In this document: piece after piece, positions 1 to 4,471 of the stretch | How positions within the stretch are numbered: the stretch's first letter is position 1 | Layout of the letters: every line of letters starts with the position of its first letter | Source of the DNA: Balneolia bacterium | Lineage (GTDB): Bacteria > Bacteroidota > Rhodothermia > Balneolales > Cyclonatronaceae | DNA length: 6,402 nt | Assembly (NCBI GenBank): GCA_003567135.1 | Contig: PXAI01000363.1 | Span: 1 to 6,402 of the forward strand | Reading direction: 5' to 3' | The notes under the pieces: generated by a model | Database searches by the model: none | Told to the model about the DNA's origin: nothing | Seen by the model: the letters and a program-made list of their open reading frames with translations, nothing else | Made by a program: the position numbers and the translations under genes

Positions 1-675
1 CTCTATTTTTTAGGTGAACTGCTCCTGCTGGTCAGCGGTATTCTTATCGCGCTTCAGGTTAACAACTGGAATGAATCCCGTAAAGCGGAGCAGCAGCGCA
101 TCAGCCTGACTGAATCGATTATATTTGATCTGAACCGGGATCTTACCAATCTTAACGCAGCTATTGAGATTTTTTCCGGGGAAATCGGAGCCATCGAACA
201 AATGGAAGCGAGGCTCACAGATTCCCGCGCTACGCCCGATACGCTTATTCAGATTGCGCGCTTTGAAAATGATCCCTCAATGCCTGCATTCGTTTCCTAT
301 TCAACCGGAACCTACGAATCGATGATGGCCACCGGCTCGGTTGAGCTGATCGACCGCGACCTCTTTGACAAATTACAGCAACTCTATCAGTTGCATGATG
401 TTGAGCTCTATTACCGAACCGGGAATTACGATATCAGCAAAGACCTTCTGGCAGGTTATCTTGCCATGTTTCCGATTGAAATGGGTGTTATCAGATCGGG
501 GCCTATTTATGATGCCATATGGAGATCAGTAGATCCGATTGAGCTTGCAAAACAGTTTAATGCCATTACCACCATGAAATTTTTTATGCTGAACTCCAGC
601 CTGCATATGTACAGGGAAATTGCAAAAGCCACCGAAGAGGCGATTGAAGTTTTTTCGGAGAGCATCCCCCGTTAA
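1..675 (+). CDS. DUF6090-like single-pass membrane protein, 5' end cut off by the window
   Basis: The frame is open from base 1 to the TAA at 673-675, giving 224 visible residues; the ATG at 202 is internal. The visible N-terminus reads LYFLGELLLLVSGILIALQV and continues NNWNESRK. This hydrophobic segment followed by NNWNE is the hallmark of a family abundant in Bacteroidota and relatives (DUF6090 type). Members usually have only about 15-25 residues before this point, so little is probably missing. The rest is soluble, largely helical and charged, without cysteines or recognisable catalytic motifs. The expected topology is one N-terminal membrane anchor with an extracytoplasmic helical domain. 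Function is unknown for the family, whose genes often occur in tandem copies; whether another lies to the left cannot be seen. The stop overlaps that of the convergent MazG-like gene. Family assignment rests on the signature alone. Confidence 0.85.
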   Translation, partial: LYFLGELLLLVSGILIALQVNNWNESRKAEQQRISLTESIIFDLNRDLTNLNAAIEIFSGEIGAIEQMEARLTDSRATPDTLIQIARFENDPSMPAFVSYSTGTYESMMATGSVELIDRDLFDKLQQLYQLHDVELYYRTGNYDISKDLLAGYLAMFPIEMGVIRSGPIYDAIWRSVDPIELAKQFNAITTMKFFMLNSSLHMYREIAKATEEAIEVFSESIPR

Positions 676-1067
676 CCCTCTTTTTCTTCCAGAATTTTGC
701 GGAGATTAGGCGGCGTATAATCTTTGCTTTTGAGAACTTTCCCATCATCCCTGTGGATAGGTTTTCCGTCGGAACCCAGCTTGCTCATGTTGCTTCGGTG
801 CACTTCTGCAACGGCCGCATTTTTGTATTTCGCAAAGCCCAGGCTGAGGTAGGTTCCGTCGAGCACATACTGAATATCGGTAAGCGCATCCAAAACCGCG
901 ACCTCATCTTGTTGGAATAACGCATCTTTGAGTTCATCCAACTCTTCCTGAATCAGGCGAAGACGCAGCATATTTAGTGCTTTATTTGAAATGTTCGGCG
1001 TTTCAGATATTTCCACCTTAAACGCCTGGTGAAATTCCCGGACATAGTTTACAGTTGACTCAGACAT
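672..1067 (-). CDS. MazG-fold (all-alpha NTP-PPase) pyrophosphohydrolase
   Basis: This 131-residue protein has the hallmarks of the all-alpha NTP pyrophosphohydrolases (MazG / phosphoribosyl-ATP pyrophosphohydrolase-like superfamily). A helix carries the EExxE motif (E41, E42, E45 in QEELDEL), followed by a DxxxD motif (D60, D64 in LDALTDIQYVLDGT); these acidic residues bind Mg2+ for hydrolysis of nucleoside triphosphates to monophosphate and pyrophosphate. The downstream stretches EVHRSNMSKLG (88-98) and DGKVLKSKDYTPPNL (108-122) are typical of the short single-domain subfamily. The likely role is cytoplasmic nucleotide-pool housekeeping or removal of non-canonical nucleotides; the actual substrate cannot be read from sequence. 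The length suits a complete single-domain enzyme. The start at 1065-1067 is supported by an AGAGGA element at 1079-1084, about 11 bases upstream. The gene converges on the DUF6090-like gene with a 4-base overlap. Confidence 0.9.
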   Translation of the reverse strand: MSESTVNYVREFHQAFKVEISETPNISNKALNMLRLRLIQEELDELKDALFQQDEVAVLDALTDIQYVLDGTYLSLGFAKYKNAAVAEVHRSNMSKLGSDGKPIHRDDGKVLKSKDYTPPNLRKILEEKEG

Positions 1068-1078
1068 TTATCTTCACA

Positions 1079-1084
1079 TCCTCT
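1079..1084 (-). promoter_or_regulatory. Probable ribosome binding site of the MazG-like gene
   Basis: The minus strand reads AGAGGA here, 11 bases before the ATG at 1067. It is the clearest Shine-Dalgarno-like sequence I noticed upstream of a start in the window, and it supports the chosen start codon. The spacing is slightly longer than ideal. Confidence 0.4.
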
Positions 1085-1196
1085 TTGTTTTTAAATAACT
1101 ATTCAAAAGTAATTTAGCGCATTAATTCCGGAATACCGTTACATTACACTAACGAAGTATTTGAGAACCCGCGTTTTTGTCACATTCAATGCAAAA

Positions 1197-1213
1197 CCCC
1201 AAATTTATCGGGG
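1197..1213. repeat. Small hairpin CCCC-9-GGGG
   Basis: CCCC at 1197-1200 and GGGG at 1210-1213 enclose the AT-rich loop AAATTTATC. Read on the minus strand, the stem is followed by TTTTG, as in a weak terminator, but no minus-strand gene ends here. In the middle of a divergent intergenic region it may be part of a leader or just a chance hairpin. Confidence 0.3.
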
Positions 1214-1246
1214 CTATAAAGTAGAGTTCGGTCAATAATAACGGTT

Positions 1247-1262
1247 TGGGAAAGCATTCCCA
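1247..1262. promoter_or_regulatory. Perfect inverted repeat, possible operator upstream of the DUF892 gene
   Basis: TGGGAA (1247-1252), the spacer AGCA, then TTCCCA (1257-1262) form an exact 6-4-6 inverted repeat, 59 bases before the ATG at 1322. Size and position suit a site for a dimeric regulator of the stress-type ferritin-like gene downstream. No regulator is identifiable, and a 6-bp arm can arise by chance. Confidence 0.3.
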
Positions 1263-1321
1263 TAATCAAGCAGCTCAACATATTAAGCCGGCTCTAACCC
1301 GGTTCCGCCTATTAAAACCTT

Positions 1322-1813
1322 ATGACCAAAAATCAGGACATCTCCCTTCCACAACCACCACCGGTTACCGACAGCCAGGCCGTATTTGAAAAACAGCTCA
1401 GTAACATGCTTTGGATGGAAAAAATGCTGATTCGTACACTTCCAAAAATGATGGAATTATCAGAATCTGCTGACTTCATTGAAGTAATGCGTATTCAACA
1501 TAAAATCGCAAAAAGCCATGTGGTTAAGCTTGAGGAAGTGTTTAAGCTGATGCGTAAAAACGGAGAATCGGCCCGGTCTGAGCCTATGGATGTGCTCCTT
1601 GCAGAAATCGAACAGATTTTTACGGATTCCGTATCAGGATCAGGACGGGATCAAAAATTTCGGCTTTGTCTCGAAGCCATCGAACAATTTCAGGTTAATG
1701 CCTACACAAATCTGATCAAAACATCGAAAAACATTGGGCTCAAAACCGCATCCCCTATCCTGACTGATGTTCTGGATCAGGAGAAAGAAGTTTTACGTTC
1801 ACTCAAAGCCTGA
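1322..1813 (+). CDS. DUF892 (YciE/YciF-type) ferritin-like protein with altered metal ligands
   Basis: This 163-residue protein matches the layout of the DUF892 (PF05974) ferritin-like family. Helix 1 is FEKQLSNMLWMEKMLIRTLPKM (22-43), resembling the family's AEKQLxxALPKM. Helix 2 ends SHVVKLEEVFKLM (65-77), resembling GHVERLEQVFELL. Helix 3 is LEAIEQFQVNAYTNL (117-131), resembling VEHYEIAAYGTL. Helix 4 is ILTDVLDQEKEVLRSL (146-161). The first 20 residues are a proline-rich tail. Homologues are linked to stress responses in enterobacteria, with poorly known function. Compared with my recollection of E. coli YciF, the helix-2 ExxH is replaced by lysines and hydrophobics (KIAK, 61-64) and the helix-3 HYE by QFQ (122-124), while E33, E121 and E154 remain. 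A normal diiron centre is therefore doubtful. No Shine-Dalgarno sequence precedes the ATG. It is cytoplasmic and appears monocistronic. Confidence 0.8.
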   Translation: MTKNQDISLPQPPPVTDSQAVFEKQLSNMLWMEKMLIRTLPKMMELSESADFIEVMRIQHKIAKSHVVKLEEVFKLMRKNGESARSEPMDVLLAEIEQIFTDSVSGSGRDQKFRLCLEAIEQFQVNAYTNLIKTSKNIGLKTASPILTDVLDQEKEVLRSLKA

Positions 1814-1908
1814 GTTCGTTTTAAAAACAGGCTCAATTGGTTGATATTGACAGAATCTTACTAAATCGTGGACTTCTAAGGAATAACTTTTCGTGTTCCA
1901 CTTTTTAC

Positions 1909-2020
1909 TTAACTCTGGATTGACAACATGTGCAATTAAAATTCAAAAAAATACTCCTCTGCTGACTTTTTCACCTTCGCCTTGCCAACAAAAAAAATCC
2001 TGAAAAATAATCCGGGTTAA
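1909..2020 (+). repeat. Degenerate copy of a TTAA-ended inverted-repeat element (copy 1)
   Basis: On the plus strand the element starts with TTAACTCTGGATT (1909-1921), an imperfect inverse of its right end AATAATCCGGGTTAA (2006-2020). Inside, CTTCGCCTTGCCA (1975-1987) is identical to the reverse complement of 2966-2978 in copy 2, and the 36-base block 1952-1987 agrees with copy 2 at about 30 positions by hand alignment. TGACAACATGTGC (1921-1933) matches 11 of 13 bases of the other palindrome arm of copy 2 (3016-3028, reversed). It lies between the DUF892 stop and the terminator at 2033-2065. The long palindrome of copy 2 is decayed here. The right half is secure; the left boundary is tentative. 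Confidence 0.65.
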
Positions 2021-2032
2021 ACAGGTTGCTTC

Positions 2033-2065
2033 AAAAAAACCGGCCTTCAAAAAAGGCCGGTTTTT
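2033..2065. terminator. Bidirectional rho-independent terminator
   Basis: AAAAACCGGCC (2035-2045) pairs perfectly with GGCCGGTTTTT (2055-2065) around a 9-base loop. Five Ts follow the GC stem on the plus strand, and seven As precede it (2033-2039), which become a U7 run on the minus strand. It lies between convergent genes: 27 bases past the stop of the minus-strand lipoprotein gene and about 220 bases past the DUF892 stop. It can serve both. Confidence 0.88.
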
Positions 2066-2092
2066 AAAATTATTGCTATTGGTTTCCGGGAA

Positions 2093-2512
2093 TCAGGAGC
2101 CTGAAAAATCCCCAACTCTGACTATAAGTGATCCGTCCTCTTCGGGCGTGTCGGATTCACCAACGATGTCTTCATCATTTAGAAGTCTTAGAACGGCATC
2201 AGGGGATTCATCACCCATAAACTCCGCACGGACCTCAACGCCTACATAACTGCCGGAATCAAGGTCGGTAGTAAAAACACCGCTTTCCGGAATTTGCCTG
2301 CCTGAAGCGCCAACTTCAAACTCTTCACCATCCCATGTTTGATAGCTGAACATAAAGCTGGTTCCCGGAGGCCCCTGCATTTCTACAGTCAGTTCTCCGT
2401 CAAGATTATCGCTGTCGCCTGATGATGACGTATCGCATGCCGTAAAAAGCGCCGCCAGTGAAAAAATTAGTGTTACAGTAAGTAGTTTATTCAAAATTTG
2501 AGTACGTCTCAT
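2093..2512 (-). CDS. Small acidic lipoprotein of unknown function
   Basis: This 139-residue protein begins with a lipoprotein signal peptide: basic MRRTQILNK, a hydrophobic core (10-22) and an FTAC lipobox with lipidated Cys26, preceded by a leucine at -4. After cleavage comes a Ser/Asp-rich linker (DTSSSGDSDNLDG). The remaining ~100 residues are acidic and look all-beta, with alternating strands such as ELTVEMQG, SFMFSYQTW, GVFTTDLD, YVGVEVRAEF, AVLRLLNDEDIVGES and SLIVRVGDF. The pattern ending in a short strand plus 'dxdIVgeS' is faintly like small beta-sandwich domains of the MmpS type, but I cannot support a family assignment. It is probably anchored in the outer or inner membrane facing the periplasm. 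No partner gene is adjacent; it is monocistronic and ends at the bidirectional terminator. The start sits directly before the signal peptide; no clear Shine-Dalgarno sequence is seen. Confidence 0.8.
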   Translation of the reverse strand: MRRTQILNKLLTVTLIFSLAALFTACDTSSSGDSDNLDGELTVEMQGPPGTSFMFSYQTWDGEEFEVGASGRQIPESGVFTTDLDSGSYVGVEVRAEFMGDESPDAVLRLLNDEDIVGESDTPEEDGSLIVRVGDFSGS

Positions 2513-2854
2513 ATTTATGATTAAGATTTATAATTCATGATGACATCCATCAATAGTTCTCTGTATTTGATGAATAATAACCCGGCTTACCCAAACGAAA
2601 TGCCTGAAACGGCCGGGGTTGTTCACGAAATAAAAATAAAAGGATGTGTTAGAATTCTCAATAAATTATTGATTTTTATTACAAATACTTGGTTTAAATA
2701 AAGGTATCTACAACTTCCGTCTGATAATAATGCTACTTGCACCGGTTTGTCCGATCCTGATTTTAAATTTATGCGCATTATGGCGGCGAATAACAATTAC
2801 CACACCTATTTTCGCCTATTTCTCTCTATTGCTTTAATTCCGGAATTTTCAGGC
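2513..2854. other. Non-coding stretch upstream of the small lipoprotein gene
   Basis: About 340 AT-rich bases carry no credible gene on either strand. The first ~100 bases should hold the promoter of the minus-strand lipoprotein gene: TTGATG (minus strand, about 2549-2554) lies 15 bases from a TATAAA-like box, a short spacing that I do not regard as convincing. Other structure is minor: CAATAA-A-TTATTG near 2661-2673 and a 13-base palindrome-containing word, TTAATTCCGGAAT, at 2834-2846 that recurs at 1122-1134. Confidence 0.5.
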
Positions 2855-2885
2855 AAAAAAAATGCCCGGCTTTTCAGGCCGGGCA
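2855..2885 (-). terminator. Rho-independent terminator, minus strand
   Basis: On the minus strand TGCCCGGC (2885-2878) pairs with GCCGGGCA (2870-2863) around a 7-base loop, followed by eight Us (As at 2855-2862). This is a strong intrinsic terminator. The nearest upstream minus-strand gene is the FAS1 lipoprotein, whose stop is 320 bases away with the repeat element at 2932-3164 in between. It most likely ends that transcript, giving an unusually long 3' untranslated region. Confidence 0.85.
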
Positions 2886-2931
2886 CCGAGTTGTACAAAT
2901 GGAGCATTAATTTGCTGTGATCGGGTGCCGC

Positions 2932-3164
2932 TTAACCCGGATTATTCACCAAGAGTTTTTTCCGCTGGCAAGGCGAAGCTGATAAAGTGAGCGGAAGGGT
3001 ACTGATGTACCCTGAGCACATTTTATCAGCTTTAACGCAGCCATCGGGAAAAAATCGCCGTCTTTTGATACACTCAAATTTGAGAGAATACATATTTGCT
3101 CAAAGTTTAAATATATCAAATACTTATTCCGCACATTTACTGCTTCGTGATTAATCCGGGTTAA
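2932..3164 (-). mobile_element. MITE-like element with 13-bp perfect terminal inverted repeats (copy 2)
   Basis: TTAACCCGGATTA (2932-2944) and TAATCCGGGTTAA (3152-3164) are exact inverted repeats enclosing 233 bp. Both ends carry TTAA, which could be part of the repeat or a target-site duplication. Inside is a 99-bp imperfect palindrome (2956-3054), then an AT-rich 97-base segment with the 12-bp palindrome CTCAAATTTGAG (3073-3084). There is no transposase; a 62-codon open frame on the minus strand (2946-3134) simply translates the palindrome and is not considered a gene. The left ~70 bases are homologous to copy 1 at 1909-2020. The size, lack of coding capacity and terminal repeats fit a non-autonomous element, but mobility is inferred and not shown. 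Confidence 0.6.
2956..3054. repeat. 99-bp imperfect palindrome (REP/hairpin type)
   Basis: The arms run from TTTTTTCC (2956-2963) to GGAAAAAA (3047-3054). Paired blocks are TGGC/GCCA near the base, AAGCTGATAAAGTG (2976-2989) with CATTTTATCAGCTT (3019-3032; 13 Watson-Crick pairs and one G:U), and GGGTAC (2997-3002) with GTACCC (3007-3012) around a TGAT loop. The centre lies at about 3004-3005, equidistant from both ends. As RNA or cruciform DNA this would form a long stem with small internal bulges. Confidence 0.8.
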
Positions 3165-3204
3165 AACGCGACACTCTTACTGATCAACATGAACTCTGAG
3201 AAAC

Positions 3205-4104
3205 TTATTCTGGAATGAGAACGGTGTCAATGATGTGAATCACGCCGTTTGTTCCATTAACATCGGCGTCTGTTACCTTAGCTGCGTTGTTAATCATTAC
3301 GCCGTCAGCATTCACGGTAATTGTAATCTGCTCGCCGTTGAGGGTAGTCACGTTTTGCTCACCAGAAAGTTCTGTGGAAAGAACTCTGGCGTCTATCACG
3401 TGATAAAGCAGGATATCAGTAATTTCTTCAGCCGTAAGCTCGTCGATTACATCGGCTATCTCTGCAAACGCTTCGTTGGTTGGAGCGAATACGGTAAGTT
3501 CTGCATCGGGATCGGTCAGCGCGTCGGTAAGTCCGGTTGCTACAACTGCATCAACAAGAGATGAAAGATCAAATCTCTTCATCGCATTATCCACGAGGGT
3601 TCCGAATGTGTCAGGAATCAACACTTCATCAATAACGTGAATTACGCCGTTTGAGGCGATTACATCAGCGTTTGTAACCTGCGCGCTGTTGTTTACTGAA
3701 ACAGCACCGGTTACGGTGATGAAAATATCCTGCTCAGCGAGCGTTGGAGCTGCCTGCTGCGCTTCAAGATCGGTGGAAAATACTTCGAGTCCCAGCACAT
3801 GGTAGGTCAATATTTCCGCAATCTGCTCATCGCTTAGTGACTCAAGCAAGCCATCGGGAAGATTAGCGAATGCGTCGTCAGTCGGCGCAAAAACGGTAAA
3901 CGGGCCCGGCTGTTCAAGCGTAGAAACGACTCCGGTACTTACCAAAGCATCTACAAGAATAGAGAAGTCCTCGTTATCTGCTGCTATCTCTACGATGGTT
4001 GGCTCATCCGGATCGGGTGAGGTCGGTGTATCGTCGCTGCAAGCCGCCAAAAAAACTGACGCTAAAAGAATAGTGAAAAAGAATTTATAAAATGGGTTAT
4101 ACAT
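3205..4104 (-). CDS. Lipoprotein with two fasciclin (FAS1) domains
   Basis: This 299-residue protein begins with a lipoprotein signal peptide ending in LAAC (19-22), followed by a short Asp/Pro/Ser/Thr linker (SDDTPTSPDPDEP). Two complete FAS1 domains follow. Domain 1 (about 37-165) has the H1 motif TVFAPTDDAF (70-79), the central YH pair (101-102) and the H2 motif GVIHVIDEVLIP (153-164). Domain 2 (about 168-299) has TVFAPTNEAF (204-213), YH (234-235) and GVIHIIDTVLIP (287-298), and the protein stops one residue later. The domains are clearly an internal duplication. FAS1 proteins mediate adhesion or matrix interactions in eukaryotes and occur as secreted or anchored proteins in bacteria, mostly of unknown role; a cell-surface or periplasmic adhesive role is inferred. 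The composition is strongly acidic, as is common in marine or salt-adapted bacteria. It appears monocistronic. No Shine-Dalgarno sequence precedes the start; the signal peptide supports it. Confidence 0.93.
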   Translation of the reverse strand: MYNPFYKFFFTILLASVFLAACSDDTPTSPDPDEPTIVEIAADNEDFSILVDALVSTGVVSTLEQPGPFTVFAPTDDAFANLPDGLLESLSDEQIAEILTYHVLGLEVFSTDLEAQQAAPTLAEQDIFITVTGAVSVNNSAQVTNADVIASNGVIHVIDEVLIPDTFGTLVDNAMKRFDLSSLVDAVVATGLTDALTDPDAELTVFAPTNEAFAEIADVIDELTAEEITDILLYHVIDARVLSTELSGEQNVTTLNGEQITITVNADGVMINNAAKVTDADVNGTNGVIHIIDTVLIPE

Positions 4105-4415
4105 AGCTGTATGTTTTAGTTATCGGTTAAGTTCATTGTTGTAACACCCAACACAAAACAAATACCCATTACTCCGTTCCTCTTTTTCCCTCGTAAAAGT
4201 TTATCATAACGGGAACTTTCGGCCTTATTTGATCAGAAAAACAGCTAATTGTTTGTCTGACAGCATTGTTCCCCAAAAAACAATTCTGAATCTCTACTGA
4301 GTGAATAATCAACTGTTTACTTTTTTTAGCAAATCCGGGCCTTTTTCCTGATCAGCTGTAGCGGCTTGGAAGGCAACGTTCTGCAGAAATTATTGGAGAG
4401 ATATCACCAGGAATT
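4105..4415. other. Intergenic stretch between the FAS1 gene and the GH13 terminator
   Basis: About 310 bases without a credible gene. The part next to 4104 should hold the promoter and leader of the FAS1 gene; I find no clear promoter boxes. A possible hairpin pairs AATTGTTT (4247-4254) with AAACAATT (4278-4285), and an alternative nested pairing ATTGTT (4265-4270) with AACAAT (4279-4284) competes with it; both are weak and AT-rich. Confidence 0.5.
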
Positions 4416-4453
4416 AAAAAAAACGGCGCGCAACACTTAAGTCACGCACCGTT
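4416..4453 (-). terminator. Rho-independent terminator of the GH13 gene
   Basis: On the minus strand AACGGTGCG (4453-4445) pairs with CGCGCCGTT (4430-4422), including one G:U pair, around a 14-base loop that contains ACTTAAGT. The stem is followed by a run of Us (As at 4416-4423). It starts 18 bases after the TAA of the GH13 gene at 4472. There is no T-run on the plus strand, so it works in one direction only. Confidence 0.85.
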
Positions 4454-4471
4454 AAAAAGAGGTTTTGGGGA

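Larger units (their letters stand above)
1068..1321. other. Divergent intergenic region between the MazG-like and DUF892 genes
   Basis: This 254-base AT-rich stretch must hold the promoters of both flanking genes. I see no convincing -35/-10 pair or Bacteroidota-type TAnnTTTG box with good spacing. It contains two small inverted repeats, CCCC/GGGG at 1197-1213 and TGGGAA/TTCCCA at 1247-1262, and a palindromic TTAATTCCGGAAT at 1122-1134. No credible open reading frame is present. Confidence 0.6.

Noticed and set aside
10..201. 63-codon open frame on the minus strand
   Set aside because: It lies opposite the 5' part of the DUF6090-like gene, whose frame is open from base 1 and encodes the family signature there. 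It is an antisense shadow.
1294..1301. Further TAACCCGG words near 1294 and 2579, similar to the element ends
   Set aside because: Only about 8 bases match, with no neighbouring core word or paired inverted end, so they are within chance expectation and not called as element copies.
2946..3134. 62-codon open frame on the minus strand, ending ASGKNSW
   Set aside because: It is the translation of the palindromic repeat and its AT-rich flank. It has no ribosome binding site or domain, and the hairpin constrains the sequence. Treated as spurious.
3235..3564. 109-codon open frame on the plus strand
   Set aside because: It is antisense to the second FAS1 domain, which has all family motifs. Cysteine-rich nonsense translation.
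4247..4285. Competing AT-rich hairpins resembling an attenuator upstream of the FAS1 gene
   Set aside because: The stems are 6-8 bp with mostly A:T pairs, with no leader peptide, no terminator U-run and no known riboswitch core.
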